Shown here: piece by piece, positions 43,084 through 51,552 of the stretch
Numbering within the stretch: position 1 is the first letter of the stretch
How the letters are laid out: each line of letters begins with the position of its first letter
From: Microvirga sp052114605
Lineage (GTDB): Bacteria > Pseudomonadota > Alphaproteobacteria > Rhizobiales > Beijerinckiaceae
Length of the DNA stretch: 64,000 nucleotides
Assembly (NCBI RefSeq): GCF_052114605.1
Contig: NZ_JBFRFB010000004.1
Coordinates: 1 to 64,000, forward strand
Reading direction: 5' to 3'
Translations under genes and position numbers: made by a program
Notes under the pieces: generated by a model
The model's database searches: none
What the model was told of the DNA's origin: nothing
What the model saw: only the letters and a program-made list of their open reading frames with translations

Positions 43084-43250
43084 TGTCATTCCGGGGCGCC
43101 GCAGGCGAGCCCGACCCGAAGGGCCGCGCCGAAGACGTGGAAACCCATAACCGCCAACATCGCAGAATGACGCGATAGGCGTACGGCTTTCTTCTGCATC
43201 GCCGTGTTTATGGGTTCCGGGCTCTCGCTATTGCTCGCCCCGGAATGACA
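43084..43250. repeat. interspersed palindrome, family E (TGTCATTCCGGGGCG arms)
   Basis: TGTCATTCCGGGGCG (43084-43098) and its exact complement (43236-43250) form 15-bp arms of a 167-bp element. An inner inverted pair, GAAACCCATAA and TTATGGGTTCC, is nested. It fills the gap between convergent dxs and the superoxide dismutase gene. Confidence 0.75.
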
Positions 43251-43258
43251 ACCGATCT

Positions 43259-43972
43259 TCAAATCGTCAGCGTCCCCGCCTTCGCAGCCGCATAGCGTTG
43301 GCCGATCTTGCTCCAATCAAGCACATTCCACCACGCCTTCAGATATTCCGGCCGGCGGTTCTGGTACTTCAGGTAATAGGCGTGCTCCCACACGTCGTTG
43401 CCCATCAGCACGCGCTGGCCGTCCATGAGCGGCGTGTCCTGGTTGGGCTTGGCGATGATGCCGAGCTTGCCGTCGCGGGCAACCGTCACGAAGACCCAGC
43501 CGGAGCCGAACTGCTTCTCGCCCGCCGTGTTGAAATCGGTCTGGAACTTCTGGAAACCGCCGAGATCCCGGTCGATGGCGCTCTTCAGATTGCCGCTCGG
43601 TTCGCCGCCGGAGCCGCCCATGATCTGCCAGAACATGGTGTGGTTGGCGTGGCCTCCGCCGCTGTTGCGGACAGTGGTGCGGATGCTCTCGGGCACTTTA
43701 TCGAGATTGGCCAGCATCTCATGCAACGGCACATTCGCGGCCTCGCCGTTCTGGCTGAGCGCCGTGTTGAGATTGTTGACATAGGCCGCATGGTGCTTGT
43801 CATGGTGCAGTTCCATGGTCTGCGCGTCGATATGCGGCTCGTTCTTGGACGGAGCATATGGCAGAGGATCGAGCTTGAAGGGCGCTGATGGGGCTTGCGC
43901 CCAGGCGCGCGGGATGGCAGCGCTGGTCGCGAGCAGGGTTGCTCCGGCAAGAAGATGTCGGCGGCTCATCAT
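43259..43972 (-). CDS. exported Fe/Mn-type superoxide dismutase
   Basis: 237 residues. SRRHLLAGATLLATSAAIPR then AWAQ is a twin-arginine signal with an AxA cleavage site, so the enzyme should be periplasmic. The mature part keeps metal ligands His in the MELHHDKHHAAYVNNLN region, His in GGHANHTMFWQ, and Asp and His in GNDVWEHAYYLKYQNRRPEYL. It dismutates superoxide. Fe versus Mn use is not decidable. Between convergent dxs and divergent tlyA. Confidence 0.9.
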   Translation of the reverse strand: MMSRRHLLAGATLLATSAAIPRAWAQAPSAPFKLDPLPYAPSKNEPHIDAQTMELHHDKHHAAYVNNLNTALSQNGEAANVPLHEMLANLDKVPESIRTTVRNSGGGHANHTMFWQIMGGSGGEPSGNLKSAIDRDLGGFQKFQTDFNTAGEKQFGSGWVFVTVARDGKLGIIAKPNQDTPLMDGQRVLMGNDVWEHAYYLKYQNRRPEYLKAWWNVLDWSKIGQRYAAAKAGTLTI

Positions 43973-44079
43973 GGGGCGGTCTCCGCTTGGCCAATCTCGG
44001 GCGTTGAACGGATATGAGATAGGGCGGAGGTTGGTTCCGACCCCTGAAGGAATTGTGATGTCTTGGGAAGTACCCAGCC

Positions 44080-44808
44080 ATGACGAATAAGCGTGCCGAC
44101 GTGGTTCTGGTCGAGCGAGGTTTCTTCCAGAGCCGCGCCAGGGCTCAGGAGGCGATCACGGCCGGCCTCGTGACTGTAAACGGCATCGCCGTCCGCAAGG
44201 CTTCCGAGACCGTGCCCGATGATGCGGTGTTCACGGCGGTGCAGCCGCATCCTTACGTCTCTCGCGGCGGGGTGAAGCTCGCAGCCGCCCTGGATGCGTT
44301 CGGCATCGACCCCAAAGGTATGACCTGCCTCGACATCGGTGCCTCCACAGGCGGCTTTACCGAAGTGCTGCTGATGCGGGATGCCGCCCATGTCTACGCA
44401 GTCGATGTCGGCCGCGGCCAGCTGCATCCGAAGGTGGCCGACGATCCACGCGTGACCAACCTTGAGGGCACCGATGCGCGGGCGCTGACGCCGGAACTCA
44501 TCCCCGAACCGGCGGATCTTCTGGTTTCCGATGTAAGTTTCATCTCGCTCAAACTCGTCCTGCCGCCCGCCATCGCGCTGCTGAAGCCGCGTGCCAAGTT
44601 GGCATTGCTGGTGAAGCCGCAATTCGAGGCCGGGCGCGAGCGCGTGAAGAAGGGTATCGTGCGCGACGAGGCCGTGCATCGCGACGTGTGCGATGACATC
44701 AAGGCCTTCGTCGTCTCGCTTGGGTTTAATGTAATGGATATCGTGCCCTCCCCCATCGAAGGCGGTGACGGCAATCGTGAATTCTTATTGGGAGCTCGCC
44801 GTGGCTGA
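44080..44808 (+). CDS. tlyA: TlyA family rRNA methyltransferase/hemolysin
   Basis: 242 residues. N-terminal S4 RNA-binding domain (RADVVLVERGFFQSRARAQEAI, VNGIAVRKASE), then a Rossmann methyltransferase with DIGASTGGFTEVLL for S-adenosylmethionine and FISLKLVLPPAIALL. TlyA 2'-O-methylates rRNA nucleotides. Its stop codon overlaps the start of the next methyltransferase gene by 8 bases. Confidence 0.92.
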   Translation: MTNKRADVVLVERGFFQSRARAQEAITAGLVTVNGIAVRKASETVPDDAVFTAVQPHPYVSRGGVKLAAALDAFGIDPKGMTCLDIGASTGGFTEVLLMRDAAHVYAVDVGRGQLHPKVADDPRVTNLEGTDARALTPELIPEPADLLVSDVSFISLKLVLPPAIALLKPRAKLALLVKPQFEAGRERVKKGIVRDEAVHRDVCDDIKAFVVSLGFNVMDIVPSPIEGGDGNREFLLGARRG

Positions 44809-46057
44809 GCAGGTAACGATCAAGCGCCTCGGCGCAAAGGCTGACGGGATTGCGGATACCGCATCCGGCCCCGTCTTCGTGCCGAAGGTGCTGCCGGGTG
44901 AGACCGTCACCATCGAACGCGACGGATCGCATGCGCATCTCATCAGCGTGGATGTTCCATCGCCTGAGCGCGAGACACCCTTCTGTCCCTATTTCGATGA
45001 ATGCGGCGGCTGCGCGACGCAGCACATGAAGCACGGCTTCTATCAGGCGTGGAAGCAGGAAACGCTCGTTCACACCCTGCGTCAGGCCCGCCTCGAAGCG
45101 CCCATCGATGCGATGGTGGATGCACATGGAGAAGGCCGCCGCCGCGTGACATTGCATGTGCGCTTCCCGGATCGCGCCATGCATGTGGGCTTCATGGCCC
45201 CGCGAAGCCACACAATCGTCGAGATCGAATTCTGTCCCATCGCCGAGCCCGCCTTAAAGGAGCAAGCGCCCGTCATCGCGCGCGCCATCGGCGAGCACCT
45301 GAAGGGCGCCCGCAAGCCGCTCGACATTCAGATCACCAACACGCAGACCGGCTTCGACGTGGATGTGCGCGGGCATGGTCCGATCAAGGATCAGGAACGT
45401 CTGCGCCTCATCGATCTGGCGGGCAAGCTCGACGTGTCGCGCCTGTCGATGCATGGCGACGTGATCGTAGAAAGACGCCCGCCCGCCATCGCGATGGGCC
45501 GCGCCTCGGTAGTGCCGCCCGCCGGAACGTTCCTTCAGGCGACGCGCCTCGGAGAGGAAACGCTGGCTGCTTACGTCACCGAGGCTTGCGGACGCGCGAA
45601 GCGCGTGGCCGATCTCTTTGCCGGATCGGGACCGTTCTCGCTGCGGCTTGCCGAAAAATCGGAAGTGCATGCGGTCGAATACGACAAAGGCTCCATGGCG
45701 GCCCTCGACAAGGCGTTTCGGGCAACACCGGGCCTGCGCCGCGTGAGCACGGAAGCGCGCGACCTTTTCCGCAGACCGCTGCTGACGCTCGAACTCAACA
45801 CCTTCGATGCGGTGGTGATCGACCCGCCGCGCGCGGGTGCGGAGGCGCAGGTGAAGCAGATTGCCGCGTCGAAGGTGCCGCTCGTCGTGAGCGTCTCCTG
45901 CGATGCCGCGACCTTCGCGCGAGATGCGGCGATCCTGATCGGCGCTGGCTTCAAGCTGGAACGGGTGATCCCCGTTGATCAGTTCAAGCACTCTCCGCAT
46001 CTGGAGGTCGTCGGAATCTTGACGCGCGAGAAAGCGAAGCCCACGCGCAGGCGGTGA
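44801..46057 (+). CDS. class I SAM-dependent RNA methyltransferase (TrmA/RlmD type)
   Basis: 418 residues from a GTG at 44801 with GGGAG seven bases upstream; an ATG at 44765 is possible but lies further inside tlyA. N-terminal TRAM-like domain, then CPYFDECGGC with Cys62, 68 and 71, which with a later Cys near 152 fits a 4Fe-4S site. DLFAGSGPFSLRL and VIDPPRAGAEAQ mark the methyltransferase core, and SVSCDAATFARD carries the catalytic cysteine. These are the marks of uracil-5-methyltransferases of rRNA or tRNA. Ends 10 bp from the convergent kinase gene. Confidence 0.88.
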   Translation: MAEQVTIKRLGAKADGIADTASGPVFVPKVLPGETVTIERDGSHAHLISVDVPSPERETPFCPYFDECGGCATQHMKHGFYQAWKQETLVHTLRQARLEAPIDAMVDAHGEGRRRVTLHVRFPDRAMHVGFMAPRSHTIVEIEFCPIAEPALKEQAPVIARAIGEHLKGARKPLDIQITNTQTGFDVDVRGHGPIKDQERLRLIDLAGKLDVSRLSMHGDVIVERRPPAIAMGRASVVPPAGTFLQATRLGEETLAAYVTEACGRAKRVADLFAGSGPFSLRLAEKSEVHAVEYDKGSMAALDKAFRATPGLRRVSTEARDLFRRPLLTLELNTFDAVVIDPPRAGAEAQVKQIAASKVPLVVSVSCDAATFARDAAILIGAGFKLERVIPVDQFKHSPHLEVVGILTREKAKPTRRR

Positions 46058-46067
46058 CGTTGGCTCT

Positions 46068-47354
46068 CTACCAGGCCGGATCCCGTTCAAGGAATGTCTC
46101 GAACAGCTGCTCGTGACCCATCTGGCCGCCTTTGAGCATGACGATCATGTTGTCCCGGTCCCGGTCGTCGCTACGCGCAAGGCTCACCGCGACGCCGTTG
46201 CTGATCTGTCCGTGATAGGCGAGGCCCCAGAAGCCAAGCTGTCCGACGATCTTGCTCGACGTATCGCCGCCCGCGACCGCGAGGCGGCTCACGCGATGGC
46301 GCTTGAGAACGCCATCGACGAGAGCGGCGCTGCAATCCGCGAGGGTATCCATGGAAGATTTCGGCGCTTCGCCCGATTCCGGCGCGGTCGAAAGCATGAC
46401 GTTGAGACCTTGCGACAGCCCCTCAACCGCTTTCCCGATGATCTGCTCACGCGCGGCTTCGCTCGCGGTGAGGCTCTCAGGATCGATGGAGATGCGGTGA
46501 TAGGATTGCGCGGCGGCAACCTGGATCCGCGTCATGGGCGACAAGCTGCCGACGAAAGCGAGAACCGGCCCCTCGGCTGAAACATTTGGCCTAACGGCTG
46601 CTGCCCCCGTCTCCTCGAAACAGGCCTGCGCGACACTGCTTGCGCCGACGATCAGCAAGGAACGCTTGCCGCTCACCGCGCGGCACAGCTGCCCGATAGC
46701 TGCGATGTGCGCCGGCGTGAGCGCATCGAACAGCACAGCGGAGGCGCTGCCTGACAAGCGCTCCCACTCGGCGGCAAGAGCTTCAACGCCCTGATCGATG
46801 AGCGGCCAGTGAACGGAACCGACATCTGACAGCCCGAGCGAAGCGATGTGCTTCGCCAGATCGGCCTCATTCATCGGCGTCGCCGGGTGGCGGCTCATGG
46901 TCGGGTGACGGTCGAGGCGGAATGCTTCTCCCTTCGCACCAAACGTTGCGAAGAGATTGGAGAAGGCGCAATAGCGCCCCAGCGATGGCTGACCGCCGAT
47001 GATGGCAATCGTCGTGCTCTCCACATAATCGCGCAGAGTTGCGACCGCCGCCGCAAGGTTTCCGCGCTCCAGCGCGCTGTCGAAAGTGGAGCAGCATTTG
47101 TAATGCAGCACGCTCACGCCGGTCTTGCGGAAGAACGCGCCGACGGGTGCAAGCTCCGCCTGCATCTCGGCTTGCGTCATGGTGCGTGCCGCACCGGCGA
47201 TGCCGATGGCGTCGAGATCGTTCAGCTCGGAAAGGTGCCGTTCCTCCGGCACGCGCAAGAACAGAAAGGCGCGCCTGCCCCGACGGGCGATTGTTGCCAA
47301 TGTATCCGTCGCACCGGTGAAATCGTCGCCATACCATCCGTAGGACGGGGCCAA
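46068..47354 (-). CDS. four-carbon acid sugar kinase family protein (DUF1537), possible 3-oxo-isoapionate kinase
   Basis: 428 residues from a TTG at 47354 preceded by GGGAGG (six-base spacing); the open frame extends upstream into the RuBisCO-like gene without family similarity. YGDDFTGATD at 9-17 is the N-terminal substrate motif; VAGGDTSSKIV near residue 355 and GQLG mark the C-terminal nucleotide-binding domain. Families of this fold phosphorylate four- and five-carbon keto acids. It lies 14 bp downstream of the RuBisCO-like gene; a kinase/RuBisCO-like pair is known for 3-oxo-isoapionate (OiaK/OiaX). The substrate here is inferred, not shown. Confidence 0.85.
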   Translation of the reverse strand: MAPSYGWYGDDFTGATDTLATIARRGRRAFLFLRVPEERHLSELNDLDAIGIAGAARTMTQAEMQAELAPVGAFFRKTGVSVLHYKCCSTFDSALERGNLAAAVATLRDYVESTTIAIIGGQPSLGRYCAFSNLFATFGAKGEAFRLDRHPTMSRHPATPMNEADLAKHIASLGLSDVGSVHWPLIDQGVEALAAEWERLSGSASAVLFDALTPAHIAAIGQLCRAVSGKRSLLIVGASSVAQACFEETGAAAVRPNVSAEGPVLAFVGSLSPMTRIQVAAAQSYHRISIDPESLTASEAAREQIIGKAVEGLSQGLNVMLSTAPESGEAPKSSMDTLADCSAALVDGVLKRHRVSRLAVAGGDTSSKIVGQLGFWGLAYHGQISNGVAVSLARSDDRDRDNMIVMLKGGQMGHEQLFETFLERDPAW

Positions 47355-47368
47355 TGCTGCCTCCCGTT

Positions 47369-48628
47369 TTATTTGGCGAAGAAGGCGTAGGCATCGTCCA
47401 GCGAGCGGTGCTGCTTGCGCGCGGATGCCAGATCCTCGCCCGCCTCGACCGCGCGCCAAGCCTCACGGATGCTCGCCACACCCTCGGCAGGACCGCCGGG
47501 ATGCGCCATCACGCCGCCGCCCGCCATGAACAGCAGATCGGACGTGCCGACCGCGCGATAGGTCTGCTCCACGGTTCCAGCCCATTGGCCGGACGAAAAG
47601 GCGGGCATGACCCTATCGTCCACATCGGACATCGGGTTCAGGCAGTCGAGCGCACTCGCCACAACTTCCGCGTCTTCCTGCGCGAATTTTCCGCCAAGGC
47701 CGTGCACATGCATGTGGTCGACGCCCGCCAAACGCCATAGCGTCTGGTAGGCCTGATACCCGATGCCGAGCGCGGGGTGGCGCGAGAAAGCGCCGTAGCC
47801 ATTGCGGTGTCCATGGATCACGAGATCGGTGCTGCGGCGCAGGGTCTCAACGCTGGAATAGCCGCACCAGTTGAGGCTCGCCATCACGCAGCTTCCGCCC
47901 TCTCGCGCGACGAGGTCAGCATGGCGGCGCATGGCGTCGGTCTCGTCGCTGATGTTGAACGCGACCATCACATGCTTGCCGGTCTTGTCCTGATGACGAC
48001 GGACGGCTGCCATCACGGCGGGAATGCGCTTGGCGAGCGGCGCATGAACCGGATTGGCCGCGATCTCATCGTCCTTGATGAAGTCGAGACCGGCTGCGCA
48101 GAGGCGCTCCACCAGGGATGCGATGTCCTCAGCCGACAAACCGACATTGGGCTTGATGATCGAGCCGATCAGCGCGCCCGACGCGACACCGGTAAGCTTA
48201 CGCGTTCCCTGCACGCCATGACGCGGCAGGACATATTGATTGCGATAGGCACTCGGCAGCCTGATCGATTCCAGACGCAGGCCCGTGACCTCGCCGAGAT
48301 CGAAGAGGTTGCCCGCGACAGTGGCAGCCAACGTCGACAGGTTGACGCCCACATTCGCCACCGGAAATCGCACCACGATCACGCCCTGGCGCGACTTGGT
48401 CGGATAACCCTTGCGGTCGAGCCAGGCGCTGCGCACAGCGCCTTCGACTTCGCCCTTGTCGTGGATCGAAACGACGGTGGCGCGGGCTCGCGCACGCAGC
48501 TCATCGGTTTCACCCTCGACGCGGGTGAAGGTGCCGCAGGATTGCTCGCCGGCCATGACCTCGGCGACCTTTTCCAGCGGCAGAGGCGTCTCGACGAGAT
48601 ATGTGGCCTCGTAATGTGCGTCAGACAT
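47369..48628 (-). CDS. RuBisCO-like protein (form IV, possible 3-oxo-isoapionate-phosphate decarboxylase)
   Basis: 419 residues; no Calvin-cycle genes are nearby. Relative to authentic RuBisCO numbering the following are kept: Lys at 159 (equivalent of 175), the carbamylation Lys185 in FIKDDE with Asp187 and Glu188, His274-Arg275, His307, the loop-6 Lys314 (equivalent of 334), Ser345 or 346 and the phosphate-loop glycines. The equivalent of Lys177 is Asn161. Loss of that base with the metal triad intact suggests enolase- or decarboxylase-type chemistry rather than CO2 fixation. Start at 48628 gives MSDAHYEATYLVETP. It lies 8 bp downstream of the VOC gene. Confidence 0.87.
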   Translation of the reverse strand: MSDAHYEATYLVETPLPLEKVAEVMAGEQSCGTFTRVEGETDELRARARATVVSIHDKGEVEGAVRSAWLDRKGYPTKSRQGVIVVRFPVANVGVNLSTLAATVAGNLFDLGEVTGLRLESIRLPSAYRNQYVLPRHGVQGTRKLTGVASGALIGSIIKPNVGLSAEDIASLVERLCAAGLDFIKDDEIAANPVHAPLAKRIPAVMAAVRRHQDKTGKHVMVAFNISDETDAMRRHADLVAREGGSCVMASLNWCGYSSVETLRRSTDLVIHGHRNGYGAFSRHPALGIGYQAYQTLWRLAGVDHMHVHGLGGKFAQEDAEVVASALDCLNPMSDVDDRVMPAFSSGQWAGTVEQTYRAVGTSDLLFMAGGGVMAHPGGPAEGVASIREAWRAVEAGEDLASARKQHRSLDDAYAFFAK

Positions 48629-48636
48629 CGCGCTTC

Positions 48637-49176
48637 TCAGAGTTGGGAAAGATCCGGGAACGGACGCACGGGATCGCTTCCATCCCATGTCTCGGAGGCG
48701 TCGCGGATCATCTGGAACATCTTGCCCTTCGGGCCAGCCACTTCCGACAGCTCGATGACTGTACCAGGGTGGTATTCGGTATCGAAATAGACGAAGCGTC
48801 CGCGCTCGCCCACTTCGCCGCTCATGACGGGCTTGAAGCCCTGAATCATCAGGCGTTCGAGATCGGCGTCGTAGTTTTCAGTCCAATAGGCCATATGCTG
48901 CAGGCCGCGATGACCGGCCTGCTTGAAGTCGCGATACATGGACGGCGCATCGTTGCGGGTCTGGATCAGCTCGATCTGGAGCGGGCCGGAATTCGCGAGC
49001 GCCACCGAATTGTGCGGCTCGTAGGACTTGCCGCGATAGGTGTAATTCACGATCGGCACGCGTTCCTTGTAGAAGAACGGGCCGACGCCCAGCACGCGCG
49101 TCCAATAATCCATGGCGGCCTCGATGTCGTCGACGACATAACCGGCCTGCCTGATCTCACCCAGAAATCGGCTCAT
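48637..49176 (-). CDS. VOC (glyoxalase/methylmalonyl-CoA epimerase-like) superfamily protein
   Basis: 179 residues. Two beta-alpha-beta-beta-beta modules: AGYVVDDIEAAMDYWTRVLGVGPF near the start and LQHMAYWTENYDADLERLMIQ in the second. Possible metal ligands are Glu69, His94 and Glu142. VOC proteins are epimerases, dioxygenases or isomerases. It is 85 bp downstream of the TRAP receptor and 8 bp upstream of the RuBisCO-like gene, so it very likely acts in the same pathway, perhaps isomerising a keto acid. Confidence 0.85.
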   Translation of the reverse strand: MSRFLGEIRQAGYVVDDIEAAMDYWTRVLGVGPFFYKERVPIVNYTYRGKSYEPHNSVALANSGPLQIELIQTRNDAPSMYRDFKQAGHRGLQHMAYWTENYDADLERLMIQGFKPVMSGEVGERGRFVYFDTEYHPGTVIELSEVAGPKGKMFQMIRDASETWDGSDPVRPFPDLSQL

Positions 49177-49261
49177 TCTCGACCTGCGGAATCTTTAAGC
49201 GCGGACAACTCCGCGCAGGGAAAGAAGAGATCCGGGTTTCGCCCGGATCCCGTGATGGTTT

Positions 49262-50278
49262 TTAAGCGAGCGTTCCGACGACGCTTTCGAGATGGCCCCA
49301 AGCCTCGGCGCCGAACTTCTGCTTCCACTCAGTGTAGAAGCCCGCCTCGCGCAGCTTCGCGCGGAAGCTCTCGGTGTCGCACTGGTTGAACTTGAGGCCC
49401 TTGCTCTGCAGATCGGCCTGAACCGAGTCGTTGAGCGCCTTGATGTCGCCACGCTGCTTGAGGCCTGCCTCGTTGATGGCGCGAGAGACGATCTCCTGCA
49501 CATTGGCAGGCATCCCGGCCCATTGGCGACCGTTGGCGATGAACCAGTAGCCGTCCCAGATGTGGTTGGTGAGCGCGCAGGAAGACTGCACCTCGTAGAG
49601 CTTCGCGACCTGGATGATCGGCAGCGGGTTTTCCTGCGCGTCCACCACCTTCGTCTGGAGCGCGGTGTAGACTTCGCTGAACTGAAGGCTGGCGGGTGCG
49701 GCGCCGAGGCCGGAGAACATCGATACGCTGATCGGGCTCACCGGCACGCGGATCTTCAGGCCCTTCATGCTCGCGGCGCTCTCGATGGGCGCGCCGCTCG
49801 TGGTCATCTGGCGGAAGCCGTTGTCCCACATGGTCTCGAGCGCATACAGCCGCGAATCGGCGATGGCCTTGCGCACATATGCGCCGACGGGGCCATCCAT
49901 GGCCGCCCAGACCTGGTTGTAATCCTTGAACGCGAAGCCGACCGCGTTGATCGCCGCCACCGGCACGAGGGTCGCGATAACGAGCGCGGAAGGCGTGAAG
50001 AAGGTGAGCGCGCCGTTACGCACCTGCGACAGCATGTCGGTGTCGCCGCCGAGCTGGTTCGCCGGGAAGATCAGCATCTCCACGCGGCCATCCGTCTCCT
50101 TCGCGATCCGGTCCGCAGCTTCTTTGGCGCGGATGTTCAGCGGATGCGAGAGCGGCAGATTGTTGCCGTAGCGTAGGGTGATTTCAGCGGCCTTCGCATA
50201 GCGCGGAATCGTGAAAAGGCTGACGGCGGCAGGTGCTGCGGCGAGGCCTTTGATGAGTGACCTTCTGGAGATCGTCAT
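49262..50278 (-). CDS. TRAP transporter solute-binding protein DctP
   Basis: 338 residues. Twin-arginine-type signal SRRSLIKGLAAAPAAVSLFT ending YAKA. ITLRYGNNLPLSHPLNIRAKEAADRIAKET, then PANQLGGDTDMLSQVRNGAL, and FRQMTTSGAPI, GLKIRVPVSP, and DAQENPLPII are the DctP family stations; the conserved arginine in KIRVP binds the carboxylate, so a sugar acid is expected. ATG at 50278 is preceded by GGGAGGA. First gene of the minus-strand operon, divergent from lacI. Confidence 0.92.
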   Translation of the reverse strand: MTISRRSLIKGLAAAPAAVSLFTIPRYAKAAEITLRYGNNLPLSHPLNIRAKEAADRIAKETDGRVEMLIFPANQLGGDTDMLSQVRNGALTFFTPSALVIATLVPVAAINAVGFAFKDYNQVWAAMDGPVGAYVRKAIADSRLYALETMWDNGFRQMTTSGAPIESAASMKGLKIRVPVSPISVSMFSGLGAAPASLQFSEVYTALQTKVVDAQENPLPIIQVAKLYEVQSSCALTNHIWDGYWFIANGRQWAGMPANVQEIVSRAINEAGLKQRGDIKALNDSVQADLQSKGLKFNQCDTESFRAKLREAGFYTEWKQKFGAEAWGHLESVVGTLA

Positions 50279-50348
50279 TGGCGTAAATCCTCCCAAAAAG
50301 ATGTTTTGCTCTTTCCGAAAACAAAAATCAGTCATATTACTGATGTGG

Positions 50349-50365
50349 TCAAATCATAAATTTGA
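50349..50365. promoter_or_regulatory. LacI-type operator candidate
   Basis: TCAAAT CATAA ATTTGA: perfect 6-bp arms around 5 bases, about 20 bp upstream of the lacI ATG and 71 bp upstream of the dctP ATG. Located in the divergent intergenic region 50279-50384. Confidence 0.55.
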
Positions 50366-50384
50366 TGGTTTTTGATGTAACTAA

Positions 50385-51440
50385 ATGAGCATTCTCATCA
50401 ACACTTCCCTTCTGAGCCGCAAGGTCACCATCGTGGATATCGCCAAGCTGGCCGATGTCTCGACGGCCACCGTAGACCGCGTGCTCAACGGCCGCTCCGG
50501 CGTGAAAGCGCTGACGGTCAAGCGCGTGATGAAGGCCGCGGCGGAACTCGGCTATGTGGACGAGAGCGATGAGCGCGCCCGCGATGTGCGCCCGCTGTCG
50601 CAGATCTCGTTCATCCTGCCCGAGGGGAACAACCGCTACATCACGATGCTCGGCCGCATGGTCTCCGAGATGGGGCCGCAACTCGAGCGCTTCTCCATCA
50701 AGCCGACTGTCGAATACATCCCGAGCTTCAACCCGGACCTGTTAGCGAAAACGCTCCAGCGCCACGCCAAGCAGGCGGACGGCATTGCCTTCATGGCTAT
50801 CGAGCATCCCATGGTGCGCGAAGCCGTCAATCGCATCACGGCGGCGGGCACGCCGGTGGTGACGCTCATCTCCGATGTAGCGAGCCCAGGCCGCACCGCC
50901 TATTTCGGCCTCGATAACCGCGCGGCGGGCCGCATGGCCGGCTATCTTCTCGCGCGCTTCATCAGCAAGCGTCCGGCGAAAGTGGCGATGATTGCCGGAA
51001 GCCTGAGCTACCGCGCCCATGGCGAGCGCGAGATGGGCTTCCTCGACATCCTTCAGGAGCTCTACCCCGACATCAACGTGGTGGGCCTGCGCGAAGGCCA
51101 CGACGATGAGGCTCTCAACTACCGACAGATGCGCGCGCTGCTCACGCATCACCCGGATCTCGACGGCATCTACAATATCGGCGGCGGCGCTTCCGGCATC
51201 GGGCGTGCGCTGAAGGATGCGCGGCGCGAGAGCGATGTGGTCTTCGTCGGCCACGGCCTGACGAGCGATACGCGCGAATTCCTGCTCGACGGAACGATGG
51301 ATGCCGTCATCACGCAGAGCGCGGAAGACACCATCCTCAAATGCGCGACCCTGTTCAGGGATCTGCGCGAAGGCCGCAAGGTGGAAAGCGCCTCGGACCC
51401 GATGCGGGTCGAGGTGGTATTTAGGGAAAACCTGCCCTGA
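50385..51440 (+). CDS. LacI family transcriptional regulator
   Basis: 351 residues. HTH at about 13-33, VTIVDIAKLADVSTATVDRVLNG, with VLNGRSGVKALTVKRVMKAAAELGY as the hinge. The rest is a periplasmic-binding-protein-like fold (QISFILPEGNNRYITMLG, IEHPMVREAVNRI, GLDNRAAGRMAGYLLARFI, YNIGGGASGIGRAL). It probably binds a pathway intermediate and controls both divergent operons through the palindrome at 50349. Confidence 0.9.
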   Translation: MSILINTSLLSRKVTIVDIAKLADVSTATVDRVLNGRSGVKALTVKRVMKAAAELGYVDESDERARDVRPLSQISFILPEGNNRYITMLGRMVSEMGPQLERFSIKPTVEYIPSFNPDLLAKTLQRHAKQADGIAFMAIEHPMVREAVNRITAAGTPVVTLISDVASPGRTAYFGLDNRAAGRMAGYLLARFISKRPAKVAMIAGSLSYRAHGEREMGFLDILQELYPDINVVGLREGHDDEALNYRQMRALLTHHPDLDGIYNIGGGASGIGRALKDARRESDVVFVGHGLTSDTREFLLDGTMDAVITQSAEDTILKCATLFRDLREGRKVESASDPMRVEVVFRENLP

Positions 51441-51552
51441 CATGCAGCATCACAAGACCAAGAAGAGCGCATCATCAAGCGCCGCACGATTTCAATGACG
51501 ACTGTCACAGCCATGCAGACGAAGATAACGGCAAAGATTTTGGGAGGAGCAA

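Noticed and set aside
47369..48628. Functional RuBisCO of a Calvin cycle
   Set aside because: The KPK motif is KPN, there is no small subunit, phosphoribulokinase or cbbR, and the neighbours are a TRAP system and a DUF1537 kinase.
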